A stretch of DNA of 64,000 bases from Ruegeria sp. AD91A. GTDB taxonomy: Bacteria; Pseudomonadota; Alphaproteobacteria; Rhodobacterales; Rhodobacteraceae. The stretch lies in assembly GCF_003443535.1 (NCBI RefSeq), contig NZ_CP031946.1, positions 3,103,001 to 3,167,000 of the forward strand, written 5' to 3'. The position numbers and the translations under genes are program-made. The stretch's first letter is position 1. Each line of letters opens with the position of its first letter. The notes beneath the pieces are model-generated. The model was not told the DNA's origin. It ran no database searches and saw nothing but the letters and a program-made list of their open reading frames with translations. Shown piece by piece: positions 8,745 through 17,302 of this stretch.

Positions 8745-8774
8745 TAGATACGCTTCGGCGGGTTTCTTGGATCA
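8745..8774 (-). promoter_or_regulatory. Candidate RpoE/ChrR (sigmaE) promoter of the tspO operon
   Basis: On the minus strand TGATCC (8774-8769), exactly 18 bases, then TATCTA (8750-8745). This matches the sigmaE consensus described in Rhodobacter sphaeroides. The -10 ends 28 bases before the ATG at 8716, the same distance as at two other sites in this window. Confidence 0.65.
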
Positions 8775-8852
8775 GACTTATGACTTTTGACTATCGTGGC
8801 TCAGCCGGCAGGAGTCTTCAAAGTTCCATGCACAGTAGTCACAACGGTTAAG

Positions 8853-9236
8853 TCAAAACATGCCATTTTCATTCGCGCTGTTTGCTGGAATTTCCTGAAG
8901 AACATCCCAGTGCTCGACAACCTTACCATCAGCATCCAGGCGAAAAATATCGATCCCTGCGTACTCGAGACCATCGGGCCAGATTTGGTGGCAATGCAGA
9001 ATAACGTGGTCGTCTTCGGCAAACGCGCGTTTGATGTCCACTCGCTTTCCGGGGTGTTCGGCAGCCATGCGCTCGAAATACTCGACAAAGGCTTGCTTGC
9101 CGTCGCCAACATGCGGGTTGTGCTGCGTATAGGTTTCACCAACAAAGGTCGCTATGGCCTCGGCAGGTCGACACTCGTTGAACATCATTTCGTAGAAAGC
9201 GATGACGTTTTTCTTGTTTGTTTCGAGGTCCGGCAT
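8853..9236 (-). CDS. SnoaL-like / NTF2-fold protein
   Basis: The 127-residue protein has the COG4922 SnoaL-like pattern: [11 protein letters not shown] near residue 10, [14 protein letters not shown] near residue 34, then [12 protein letters not shown] and [17 protein letters not shown]. Such proteins are small cone-shaped barrels, often with isomerase, cyclase or aldol-type activity; the substrate is unknown. The ATG at 9236 was preferred over an in-frame TTG at 9248 because GGAG of TTTGGAGATCAGC sits just ahead of it. It stands alone, with 136 bases to the tspO operon and no shared promoter visible. Confidence 0.82.
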   Translation of the reverse strand: MPDLETNKKNVIAFYEMMFNECRPAEAIATFVGETYTQHNPHVGDGKQAFVEYFERMAAEHPGKRVDIKRAFAEDDHVILHCHQIWPDGLEYAGIDIFRLDADGKVVEHWDVLQEIPANSANENGMF

Positions 9237-9374
9237 GCTGATCTCCAAATCGGTGTTTTTCTACCCAAAACCGTTGGCTCGTAAAGCACAGAAAACAAAT
9301 AATAAGAATCTCGATCAATAGTTGGGAAAAGTAACGAGCTTTTTTGCGTTCCAACTATTTCGAGGATTTGCCAG

Positions 9375-9521
9375 TTAATCGGTATCCTCGAAGTCGATAT
9401 GAATATGATTTCCATCAGGATCGGCCACATGGATTTGGATCATGCGGGGCACTGGGACTTCGGTTTTGCGATACTGCATCTGACGTGATGCCAGTTTTTC
9501 TTCAAATGGTCTCAATCTCAG
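9375..9521 (-). pseudogene. Glyoxalase/VOC-family C-terminal remnant
   Basis: The minus strand reads P-F-E-E-K-L-A-S-R near 9490, then VPVPRMIQIHVADPDGNHIH and IDFEDTD before a TAA at 9375. The segment I-H-V-A-D-P-D-G-N-H-I is the last beta strand and metal-ligand region of vicinal-oxygen-chelate (glyoxalase/bleomycin-resistance) proteins. An in-frame stop at 9522-9524 and no start codon show that the N-terminal two thirds is gone. It sits just beyond the stop of the photolyase operon. Confidence 0.6.
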
Positions 9522-9546
9522 TCATGCGCTGCCATAAAGTCCACGC

Positions 9547-11040
9547 TCATGTCATCCGTCGCAAAAAGGCTTCAGCCGTCGTGACATGCTTATTTTTGAC
9601 CTCTGGCGACATGCGCCCAGCCGTACGGCACATCATCGCCCAACGGGGATTGCCAGCAAGTCTATCGGTGTGTTTCAGGATAAAGCGCCAATAAAGCCCG
9701 TCCCATATGTCGGACCAAGGCCCTTTGCCCCAATGGCTCATTTTGCGAACATAGTTTGAACCGGAAAAGTACGGTTTGGTGGTGATTAACCCGCCATCGG
9801 CATGCTGGCTCATCGCGTAGGCATTTGGTACCATCACCCAATCATAGCTGTCGACGAACATTTCCATGAACCACCGATAGACATGGTCCGGATCAAGCTC
9901 ACACAGAAACATGAATCCGCCCAGTACCATAAGGCGTTCAATGTGATGGCAATACCCGGTTTTGAGCACCCTTTTGATCGTGTCGTCCAGCGGATCAACA
10001 CCAGTGGTCCCATCGTAGAAAGAGCGGGGTATGGGGCGGCGATGGCCCCAATGATTTTTTGTGCGCATCGGCACACCAAGGTCCTCATAACTCGCGCGCA
10101 TAAACTCGCGCCAGCCAATGATCTGGCGGATGAAACCTTCTACCGAATTCAGGGGAATGCCCTTGCGATCCGCATGCGCCAAGGTAGCGTCCAAAACTTG
10201 TTTCGGCGTTAACAATCCAATGTTCAAAGCAGGCGTGAGAACGCCATGCCATAGCCAGTTTTCGCCCTCAACAATGGCATCTTCATAGTCGCCAAAACGT
10301 TCGAACCGCCGCTCCAGAAACTGCGCCAGCCAGTCGGACGCAGCTTTGTGTGACGTTGGATAATACAACGTTTCCAGGCTGCCTAATGCATCTGGAAAGT
10401 CAGCAATAACGCTCGCTTTTGCGGCTTCATCAACTGCGTCATGGTCAGGCCAGTCGATCCACGGAAGGTTGCCCAACAACGCCTTGGGTACTTTTTTGCG
10501 GTTTTCTTCGTCAAAGCTCCATTGTCCTCCGGTCGGTTGCCCGCTGTCCATCAACACATTCAAGCGGCGGCGTTGGCTTTTGTAGAACTCAGCCATGAGC
10601 CAACGTTTTCGACCGGCAAACCAATCCAGATTGTCGGCCCGAGTGTTCAAAAAGCCAGGCGATGGCTGGATATCGAGTGTGATATCGGTTTTGCCAGCCG
10701 CCGCCCGTAAACGCCTTTCTGCAATGAAGTCTACTGGATCAGCCATGATTACTTGGCTGACACCGCGATCACACAGACTCTGAAACAGTCGCAGACATGC
10801 GCCCGGCTGCCGCTCAAAGGGCCATATCGCGGCATCGATGCCCTTGGCAACCAAGCCATCGCGATAGCGCGCCATAGAGGCGCGGTGCAGCCAAAGCTTT
10901 TGCTTGTGCATCGTTGCGGGGTAATAGGCATCGCCAAAGAACAGAGGGTCTTCGAAAAGCACAACAGTATCTGGCTGGGCGGCCAGACCCGGGTGTTGGG
11001 TAAACAATTGGTTGGGGAGCAGAAGGACGGCAGAGGACAC
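9547..11040 (-). CDS. Photolyase-related protein of the bacterial (6-4) photolyase/CryB (FeS-BCP) family lacking the Fe-S cysteines
   Basis: The 497-residue protein aligns by eye with PhrB/CryB-type photolyases: N-terminal antenna domain (VLLLPNQLF...VVLFEDPLFF), then the FAD domain with IIGWREFMRASYEDLG, TGYCHHIERLMVLGGFMFL, DPDHVYRWFMEMFVDSYDWVMVPN and ADGGLITTKPYFSGSNYVRKMS. Known members coordinate a [4Fe-4S] cluster with one Cys upstream of the GY-x-HHIERLM helix and three more in a YCxxC...ACPFN loop before LYW. Here the first position is Pro (VDPLDDTI) and the loop is replaced by a short H-W-G-K-G-P-W-S-D-I-W-D-G segment, so no cluster is expected. It is the last gene of the operon, three bases after its neighbour. 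It probably repairs or senses UV damage with FAD. Confidence 0.88.
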   Translation of the reverse strand: MSSAVLLLPNQLFTQHPGLAAQPDTVVLFEDPLFFGDAYYPATMHKQKLWLHRASMARYRDGLVAKGIDAAIWPFERQPGACLRLFQSLCDRGVSQVIMADPVDFIAERRLRAAAGKTDITLDIQPSPGFLNTRADNLDWFAGRKRWLMAEFYKSQRRRLNVLMDSGQPTGGQWSFDEENRKKVPKALLGNLPWIDWPDHDAVDEAAKASVIADFPDALGSLETLYYPTSHKAASDWLAQFLERRFERFGDYEDAIVEGENWLWHGVLTPALNIGLLTPKQVLDATLAHADRKGIPLNSVEGFIRQIIGWREFMRASYEDLGVPMRTKNHWGHRRPIPRSFYDGTTGVDPLDDTIKRVLKTGYCHHIERLMVLGGFMFLCELDPDHVYRWFMEMFVDSYDWVMVPNAYAMSQHADGGLITTKPYFSGSNYVRKMSHWGKGPWSDIWDGLYWRFILKHTDRLAGNPRWAMMCRTAGRMSPEVKNKHVTTAEAFLRRMT

Positions 11041-11043
11041 GGG

Positions 11044-12288
11044 CTATGGCCTTTTTTGGGTGGCTAGGTTCATTTCGCCTAAGAACGATGGGTTCTTCTT
11101 TCGAAGGCCGAAGAATCCGGCCCTTGCATGAGGCCATGTCATAGCGTCGTACGGCCGCATTACCCTGTTCAATGATAGGCCTGCGTCTCTCAATAAAGGT
11201 TCCGCACGATCCATCCTTGACCGGGAGGGACCGACAGGCGCATGGGCTGTTGCAATGGTCGTGACACCCGCATTCCGTGCTGCATCGATCAGCGGACCAC
11301 TCCAGTCGTCAGCTGGTTTCGCGATTTTTCCGTGGTGTTCTAGAGCGCTGCTCATCGCGCCGGTGGCAAAATCCTGTACGACGTGCCCAATCGGGTTTGG
11401 GGACCGACCATGCGTCGCCAAAAGTCCAATCGCGGCAGCAGGCGATGTCGGCATTGTGCAGTCACCTGACAGATCATCCTCCGTCAACAGTAACAGGTAA
11501 GGGCTTTCTGTGGGCATGTGGGGGCTTGAAAGGGGAATGAGCGGGTGATCTACCGGCTCGGTCAGCGGTTCTGCAGATTTGGCCAGGCCTCTCGGTTGAA
11601 ACCGTCCTTCGGTATATCTGTCAATATTGTCAGCGCGCGCGAGGTAGTTTTTGCCTTTTGTGTGCAATCCGCCAACCCACCGCCAGCTCAGCGTGTTTGA
11701 CGCGGGATCGCCGTCCAACAAGTGTCGTAAAAAGAAATCCGCGCCAAGCTGCCAAGGTATGCGGAGTGTAAAAATCCAAATTGAAGCAAACCACATGCGC
11801 GCATGATTATGAAGGTAGCCAGTCGCCACCAGTTCCCGCGCCCAATGATCGAAACAGTCGATGCCGGTATTGCCGTTTACTGCATCGTTGAAGCGCATCT
11901 CCAGGCCCTGATCATTTGCTAGTCGCTTACAAAAACTCAACAAGTCCCGCTGATACAGTGCCCAAACGCTGGGCCTTTGTTCCAGCCAGCCCTTGAAGTA
12001 AGTGCGCCAAAACACTTCTTGCACGAACTTTTCGGCCGCGTTGGAATGATGTGACGCTAAGACCCTTGTCAGTACCGCTTTCTCCGTTATCAACCGGTGG
12101 CGAAGCCAAGGTGACAAACCCGATACATTGCTGCGTCGCCCGGTCCCAAAATCGTAGTTCCGCGTACTTGTATAATGCCGACCAGTGCGGCCCATGAACT
12201 GCTTCAGCCTTTCCAGACCATTGGTGCGTGTAGGTTTGAAACTGATCGACTCTTTCGCTTCAGGAAGTTCTGGAAATTTCTCGGTCAT
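11044..12288 (-). CDS. FAD-binding photolyase-like protein with rearranged domain order
   Basis: The 414-residue protein opens directly with a photolyase FAD-binding domain: [19 protein letters not shown] near residue 45, [37 protein letters not shown] and [16 protein letters not shown]. The usual N-terminal antenna domain is missing. Instead about 145 C-terminal residues look like an alpha/beta unit ([12 protein letters not shown]..., then [20 protein letters not shown]...[14 protein letters not shown]), as if the antenna were moved to the end. The start at 12288 shares ATGA with the stop of the DUF2256 gene, showing translational coupling and ruling out the in-frame ATG at 12303. Role inferred: photorepair partner or photoreceptor. 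Confidence 0.82.
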   Translation of the reverse strand: MTEKFPELPEAKESISFKPTRTNGLERLKQFMGRTGRHYTSTRNYDFGTGRRSNVSGLSPWLRHRLITEKAVLTRVLASHHSNAAEKFVQEVFWRTYFKGWLEQRPSVWALYQRDLLSFCKRLANDQGLEMRFNDAVNGNTGIDCFDHWARELVATGYLHNHARMWFASIWIFTLRIPWQLGADFFLRHLLDGDPASNTLSWRWVGGLHTKGKNYLARADNIDRYTEGRFQPRGLAKSAEPLTEPVDHPLIPLSSPHMPTESPYLLLLTEDDLSGDCTMPTSPAAAIGLLATHGRSPNPIGHVVQDFATGAMSSALEHHGKIAKPADDWSGPLIDAARNAGVTTIATAHAPVGPSRSRMDRAEPLLRDAGLSLNRVMRPYDAMTWPHARAGFFGLRKKNPSFLGEMNLATQKRP

Positions 12289-12422
12289 GCGGCAGACCTG
12301 CATTTTTTCGAGCAGTATTTCACTTCATCCCAAACGTTTTCCCATTTCTTGCGCCAGGTGAAAGGGCGCCGACAGACCGGGCAGTTTTTTTGGGGTAAAT
12401 CGGCTTTTTTCCGCATTTTCAT
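12285..12422 (-). CDS. DUF2256 small zinc-ribbon protein
   Basis: A 45-residue ORF too short for most gene callers. It reads [20 protein letters not shown] followed by [20 protein letters not shown] and C-R-S-A-A. The CxxC and CxxxC pairs and the central W-R-K-K-W are the DUF2256 signature. The family is repeatedly found beside photolyase/cryptochrome genes; the job is unknown, perhaps zinc-dependent binding to DNA or to the photolyase. Its ATG overlaps the stop of the upstream photolyase gene (TGATG) and its own stop overlaps the next start (ATGA), so it is co-translated in the middle of the operon. Confidence 0.9.
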   Translation of the reverse strand: MKMRKKADLPQKNCPVCRRPFTWRKKWENVWDEVKYCSKKCRSAA

Positions 12423-13933
12423 CACTGGTCCCCCAAAGGCAGGTCGAGTTGCTTTTGATCTTGAGGCGCCCGCGCGACTTCGCGAGCATTCCGCGTGGTC
12501 TTTCGGCTAGCGTGTTTTGTCGCGATGGCTCGTGCTTCGGTGCGAAACTCCGCACTTCGGCGGACGCCCCAAACCCGCTCGCGCGCGGCCTTGGCTGCCG
12601 CGAGATGGTCAAAAACACGCTCTGGATAAAGCTTTCCAAGAAATTGTTTCGCGTTTTGAGCCCTCCAAGGTTCGTGGATATGCTGATCTGCGACTTGGGA
12701 CAATTCCGGCACCCATGTCCGAATGAACACGCCTTTTGGATCCTGATCATAGCCCTGCTTAACCGGATTATAGATGCGCACAGTATTGATGCCGGTGGTG
12801 CCTGATTGCATCTGAACCTGGTTCCAGTGAATGCCCGGCTCATAGTCGGTAAACATGCGCGCCAGATGCGCACCCGGAGCCCGCCAATCCAGCCAGAGAT
12901 GATAACTCGCCGTGGCCATCACCATTGCGCGCATCCGAAAGTTGAGCCACCCCGTTGCTTGCAAGGACCGCATGCATGCGTCCAGAAAAGGATATCCCGT
13001 TTCGCCTTTGGACCATGCGGCAAGTAGTTCGGCATCTGGGGCATTCGGTCGAAGACCGTTGTAAAGTCGATGCAGATTTTCAAACTCAATCCGGGGTTCA
13101 TCCTCAAGTTTCTGAATAAAATGGCAATGCCAATGCAATCGGCCCGAGAACGAGCGAATTGATTTGCGCCAGTCCTTTGCGTGGGGTGGCAATCTGCGCC
13201 TCTGCTTTTCAGTAGCTTGCGCAACCTCGCGCATCGAAAGCGCACCCCAAGCCAGGTAGGGTGATAGCCGCGAACACGCAACGGCTCCCTCCAAGGGGCT
13301 GGACATTTCGCGTTGGTATCTTTTGCCACGGTGGGTCAGAAAGCTGTTCAGCCGTTCCAAACCCGCATTTCGTCCACCAGATTGACGACCAACGCACAGA
13401 TCATCCCGCAAGCCGAGGTCGCGCGCCGTGGGAATATACCCTGGTTCTATGTCGATGTGCTCTAACGCAACTGGTGGAGAAACGGGCCGAGCCATAAACC
13501 TATCCCAACGCTCCGCCCAGCCGTTGCGAGACTTGAGCCTGCGAAAAACACCGTGGTTTTGCACTTCGTGCCACAGCACACCGTAATCCCTGCACCATGC
13601 AGCGACCTGACGGTCCCGCTGATACGTCCAACTATTTCCTGTTTCCTCGTGTGACCAAAGCGCGTCAATTAGACCACGATCTTTCAACTCGGAAAGGACC
13701 GACATAATTTGCCCGGTGCGCACAACAAGTGGCTGGCCCAGTTTCCCAAGGTCTTTTCTTAACCCAGCGATTGTCTCTGCAACAAAGTCCCACTGCCGTG
13801 TTGACGCGTCGAGTTGGTGCCAAAGTTCCGGTTCAACCACATAGAGCGGCAAAACTGGCCCTACCTCAGACGCTTGCGCTATTGCCGGATGATCATACAC
13901 CCGTAAATCCCGTTTGAACCAAACGACCTGCAC
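12422..13933 (-). CDS. phr: Deoxyribodipyrimidine photolyase / cryptochrome family protein
   Basis: The 503-residue protein starts with an antenna domain ([16 protein letters not shown]) and has the FAD-domain hallmarks [10 protein letters not shown] with [10 protein letters not shown] near residues 195-225, [36 protein letters not shown] and [14 protein letters not shown]. It should split cyclobutane pyrimidine dimers with blue light, though a cryptochrome-like signalling role is possible. The GTG at 13933 was chosen because GGAGG sits five bases upstream and translation begins at the antenna strand; the longer ORF to 14164 adds basic junk. It is the first gene of the four-gene photolyase operon with a sigmaE-like promoter upstream. 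Confidence 0.93.
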   Translation of the reverse strand: MQVVWFKRDLRVYDHPAIAQASEVGPVLPLYVVEPELWHQLDASTRQWDFVAETIAGLRKDLGKLGQPLVVRTGQIMSVLSELKDRGLIDALWSHEETGNSWTYQRDRQVAAWCRDYGVLWHEVQNHGVFRRLKSRNGWAERWDRFMARPVSPPVALEHIDIEPGYIPTARDLGLRDDLCVGRQSGGRNAGLERLNSFLTHRGKRYQREMSSPLEGAVACSRLSPYLAWGALSMREVAQATEKQRRRLPPHAKDWRKSIRSFSGRLHWHCHFIQKLEDEPRIEFENLHRLYNGLRPNAPDAELLAAWSKGETGYPFLDACMRSLQATGWLNFRMRAMVMATASYHLWLDWRAPGAHLARMFTDYEPGIHWNQVQMQSGTTGINTVRIYNPVKQGYDQDPKGVFIRTWVPELSQVADQHIHEPWRAQNAKQFLGKLYPERVFDHLAAAKAARERVWGVRRSAEFRTEARAIATKHASRKTTRNAREVARAPQDQKQLDLPLGDQ

Positions 13934-14692
13934 GATACCTCCGTTTTTCAAGTGTAGTACGTATGGCCACAAAAAATGGATCTTTGTTCCAGTCTCCTCC
14001 GCATTTCGCTGGCGACGTGGCTTTTGCAAAGGCGTCATTTGCCTTCGACACTTGAAGGTCGGAAGTTGGCGCGAACTCACTGATGAGCGCCTGGCCGGGA
14101 GTATGAGACCTAGGCGAAGGTGACATTGTTTAGTGACGGCGCCGGGCCCTAAAACACCAATCAAACAAATGGGTTAGCACAACTTAGTTTTGTTCGAATT
14201 TCTGATTTCCAAGTAAACGATAACGAGACAACCTCGACGATCTGTACGTCACCAAGCTCTGTCGCGGGGATGGCGGCGAACTCCAGAACATCCACCCCGA
14301 AAGAACTGAAATGGGAGAAAGATATATTCAAGCGGAACCATCTTGTTCGCGCGTCCAAAGCGGTAAGCTAGGCTCATGCAGTTTTTAGCTTCTTCGATCA
14401 TGCGCTACGGAAATCACTGAACTTGTTTGATTGTCCTAGTCGATCTCCAGTGACGGCAATTTTTCAGTACTCTTCGGCAAACAGCGAGATAACTACAAGC
14501 CTCGGGCCTCATTTAACATATTTGCCTGTGCACCTGCAATTCGGGCGAAGCTACGTTTAAGTTTGACTGGCAGCATCCCAAGTTGCGGCTTCATAACGCA
14601 TCTGTATGCAGCTGCTGCACCCTCGTTTCTTCGGTTTTTGCGCTAGCTCTTGCAAACGTACAGGCGAAACCCAAGAGGCGAGGTCAAACAAA
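13934..14692. other. Divergent intergenic region upstream of the photolyase operon
   Basis: About 760 bases between the photolyase operon (left) and the DCC gene (right). The left edge holds the candidate sigmaE promoter. A 65-codon minus ORF at 14161-14358 has no recognisable similarity, and no RNA gene or repeat was seen. Confidence 0.4.
13954..13983 (-). promoter_or_regulatory. Candidate RpoE/ChrR (sigmaE) promoter of the photolyase operon
   Basis: Minus strand AGATCC (13983-13978), 18 bases, TACTAC (13959-13954), ending 20 bases before the GTG start. The first -35 base deviates from TGATCC. phrA is an established member of the R. sphaeroides sigmaE regulon, which supports the assignment. 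Confidence 0.5.
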
Positions 14693-15139
14693 GTGTTCAA
14701 AACAGACAACGCTGAGGTTGCGCTCACATCTGATGACGCCGATCAATCCTTTACTACGGTGTACTACGACGGATCTTGCCCGCTTTGCTCCGTTGAGATC
14801 GGGCATTATGCTTCTTGCAAGGGCGCTGAGCGCCTGCGGTTTGTCGACGTCTCAAAACCCAATGCTCGTATTGGTGTAAATCTAACGCGGCAAGAAGCAA
14901 TGGATCGATTCACTGTGCGTCGACCAGATGGAGAACTTGCATCCGGTGCGCGCGGGTTCACGGAACTCTGGGGTAATTTACCCAAATGGCGTTGGCTAGC
15001 ACGTGTGGCAGGCTTACCGGGGGTAACGCCTCTTCTAGAGCTTGCATACCGGGTTTTCCTGCCCCTAAGGCCGACGCTTTCGAGGATCGCTTCTTGGTTC
15101 GGAGCGAAGCCGGTTGACAGGACGGGTTCGTCGACATGA
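14693..15139 (+). CDS. DCC-family thiol-disulfide oxidoreductase (DUF393)
   Basis: The motif Y-Y-D-G-S-C-P-L-C-S near the N terminus is the DxxCxxC signature of the DCC family, thioredoxin-like small proteins with an unknown electron partner. Further family features follow: L-R-F-V-D-V-S, M-D-R-F-T-V-R-R-P-D-G-E-L-A-S-G-A-R-G-F and a C-terminal hydrophobic stretch ending in a basic tail. The GTG at 14693, with GAGG ten bases upstream, gives 148 residues; an in-frame ATG at 14606 would add 29 residues with no ribosome-binding site. Genes of this family often neighbour photolyase genes in Rhodobacterales, as here. Start confidence is lower than family confidence. Confidence 0.85.
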   Translation: MFKTDNAEVALTSDDADQSFTTVYYDGSCPLCSVEIGHYASCKGAERLRFVDVSKPNARIGVNLTRQEAMDRFTVRRPDGELASGARGFTELWGNLPKWRWLARVAGLPGVTPLLELAYRVFLPLRPTLSRIASWFGAKPVDRTGSST

Positions 15140-15313
15140 TCAACCTAGACGATGGTCATTTCTAAAGGCTTGATTGGCTCGTTAAAGGAGTTCTCGAATC
15201 CGCACTTGGCAACACTCGCGCCGTACTCGCGCTTCGTCTTGGGTTGGTCACGCGTATCAGTGACGCAGGTTTGTTATTTTTCGGCTTGTTGGTTTTGAGT
15301 TAATTGTGATCGT

Positions 15314-16633
15314 TCAGATGACATACTTTTCAAGCAGCGTCTTCAAAGGCAGCGAAGCACTCAATCGAGTGGCCAACATGAACATCCCCCCAATCTTTCG
15401 CTGAAGGTAAAGAATGTCCATTGGCATTTGGGGTGGGGCATACCCGGCCGCAGCCAGGGCCATACCTTCTTTGTTCAGGTGGTTGGAGAGCTTTCGGTCA
15501 GTAAAATCAAATTCATTCGCGGATAGGATTGCGGCGAAAACACTGCGGATCATTCCCAGGATCTGGTCGTCGAACGGGCCATCACCTTCAACAAGCTTCA
15601 ATTGGATGGCGGCGTTACGAAGTGCTGCGTCATTTTCAAGTAAGCCTGCACGCAGCAGGTGCACATACCCGTCTATTGCAGATGATTGCAGTGCTCGGGT
15701 TGCGCCAAAATCCAAAAGACTAATCTTCCCATTTGACGCGTCGTATCGGTAGTTGGCAAAGTTCGGATCGCTTTGCATGATACCGAACTCGAAAATCTCG
15801 CGCAGCGTGAGCTTGACCAAGGCCTCGGAAACTCGATTGCGTTCCTCACTGGGTGCATCTCTCACCGTTTCGATGGAGCGACCTTCCAGAAAGGACATCG
15901 TTAGAACTTCTGGCGTGCTCCAATCTGGATAGAACTCTGGGATTTCGAACGCTTCATCGCCCTGCAATAGGTCAGCAAAACAGCGCATGTATTGCCCCTC
16001 GCGTTCATAGTCCGTTTCTTCATGTAATTGACTGCGCGCCTCTTGGATATACGGAGCCATATCAAAGCTTTTGGGAAGCAGACCTGACATACGAACCAGA
16101 GTGGCAACATTGGCCACATCGCTGTCGATACTGCGCGCGATACCGGGATATTGCACTTTGATCGCCACATCGCGCCCGTCTCTAATAGTTGCACGATGTA
16201 CTTGCCCAATGCTCGCTGCCGCTATGGGCCTTACATCGAAGGTTTGGAAGGAGTTTCGCCAATCTGAACCCCAGGCTTGGTTCAGGACGTCACGCAATTG
16301 TTTCGGCGGCATGAAATGCGCCTGATCTCGCAGACGCGCCATGATTTCTGCCAGTTCAGCCGGTAAGACCTCACCTGCATCCATCGAAATCAACTGACCC
16401 ACCTTCATCGCGGCCCCTCGCATGCGAGCAAGCCGATCCGCGATCCGTGTCGCGTTACCCGGTGTCATCAACAAACCACGCATATCGGGTCGCGCACCGC
16501 GACCGATCTCTCGCAGGGCGCGTACTGCCACGTTCCCCGCAATGCCTGCCGTCATGCTGCTCAAACCGGCAACTCGGACCAAACGGCTTGTAGGAACAGC
16601 CAAAGGGGTAGGCGAGGATTTAGGGTCGGGCAT
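15314..16633 (-). CDS. ABC1/AarF/UbiB-family atypical kinase
   Basis: The 439-residue protein has the UbiB-family motifs in order: K-x-G-Q in A-A-M-K-V-G-Q-L-I-S-M near residue 76, the A-A-A-S-I-G-Q-V-H-R-A loop near 135, the catalytic lysine in V-A-I-K-V-Q-Y-P-G, E-T-D-Y-E-R-E, and Q-S-D-P-N-F-A-N-Y with L-L-D-F-G-A-T-R for Mg-ATP. Members are ATPases linked to ubiquinone and lipid metabolism. The ATG at 16633 follows GGTGAGAATTG and lies six bases after the DUF427 stop, so the two form an operon. It is not next to ubiE/ubiJ, which suggests a second, specialised copy rather than the ubiquinone-biosynthetic UbiB. Confidence 0.9.
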   Translation of the reverse strand: MPDPKSSPTPLAVPTSRLVRVAGLSSMTAGIAGNVAVRALREIGRGARPDMRGLLMTPGNATRIADRLARMRGAAMKVGQLISMDAGEVLPAELAEIMARLRDQAHFMPPKQLRDVLNQAWGSDWRNSFQTFDVRPIAAASIGQVHRATIRDGRDVAIKVQYPGIARSIDSDVANVATLVRMSGLLPKSFDMAPYIQEARSQLHEETDYEREGQYMRCFADLLQGDEAFEIPEFYPDWSTPEVLTMSFLEGRSIETVRDAPSEERNRVSEALVKLTLREIFEFGIMQSDPNFANYRYDASNGKISLLDFGATRALQSSAIDGYVHLLRAGLLENDAALRNAAIQLKLVEGDGPFDDQILGMIRSVFAAILSANEFDFTDRKLSNHLNKEGMALAAAGYAPPQMPMDILYLQRKIGGMFMLATRLSASLPLKTLLEKYVI

Positions 16634-16639
16634 CAATTC

Positions 16640-17113
16640 TCACCAAAACTCGGTTCCAGGAGAGCCTTTGATGCGACCCTTTAAGTTCTCGGTGGCCCAG
16701 CCTCCATAGAAGTTCCCGGGTTGCGGGATCACACGGTGCTCACCAACAAAACAAGCGTCCATAAGTCCGGGGTAAAAGGCGAGATAGCCCTTAATCTGTT
16801 CAAATCTGGTGGTTGGTGCACCATAACTCCACGCAGCTTTCTTAGCCGCGGCCGCCCCGCTCTGAACGTCCCAGTAACTCGCAACACCCTTCCACTCGCA
16901 GTACGATTTACCCAAGGCCTTTGTCAGAACGGCATCAATTGTATGCGGTGGGATGTAGTAAGTTGGGGCGTGGTGAGTTTCGAGAACCAGAAACGCCTGA
17001 TCGGTTTCCACGATTGTTTCACCGCCGAACTCTACTCTTACGGTACGCGGCACCGCCCGCAGCGCAGGTGGCCGCGGATAGTCTTGAACGTCTTCAGTTG
17101 TCAAAGCTGTCAT
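16640..17113 (-). CDS. DUF427 protein
   Basis: The 157-residue product carries the DUF427 pattern: V-R-V-E-F-G-G-E-T-I-V-E-T near residue 25, L-E-T-H-H-A-P-T-Y-Y-I-P near 43, K-S-Y-C-E-W-K-G-V-A-S-Y-W-D-V near 69 and A-W-S-Y near the middle. The domain is a compact beta structure with no proven activity. It is cytoplasmic (no signal peptide). It is the first gene of a two-gene operon with the ABC1 kinase. DUF427, ABC1, DCC, DUF2256 and photolyases occurring within 8 kb suggests one functional group related to light damage, by inference only. Confidence 0.88.
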   Translation of the reverse strand: MTALTTEDVQDYPRPPALRAVPRTVRVEFGGETIVETDQAFLVLETHHAPTYYIPPHTIDAVLTKALGKSYCEWKGVASYWDVQSGAAAAKKAAWSYGAPTTRFEQIKGYLAFYPGLMDACFVGEHRVIPQPGNFYGGWATENLKGRIKGSPGTEFW

Positions 17114-17302
17114 TGCGGACTCGAAATGTGTATTCGGCTGTTCTTTCTGTGAGGTAGCGCGCCGACAGCGTTATTCTAGCGAGATAGCTTTCAACGCATG
17201 GCAGGTGAACTTGCACCAAAATTGGGCTTAGTGTCAGCGTGGAACGGGCAGCGTTATTTGACCGACTTTGCAGCCTGAACCGCCGAAAAGAGTGTCCTAA
17301 GC

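Noticed and set aside
9297-9326. Possible fifth sigmaE promoter upstream of the SnoaL-like gene (TGATCG on the minus strand)
   Set aside because: The -35 has a mismatch and 18 bases further there is no TA at the -10 position.
14161-14358. 65-codon minus-strand ORF upstream of the photolyase operon
   Set aside because: No ribosome-binding site, no similarity recognised, and it lies in an otherwise gene-free divergent region.
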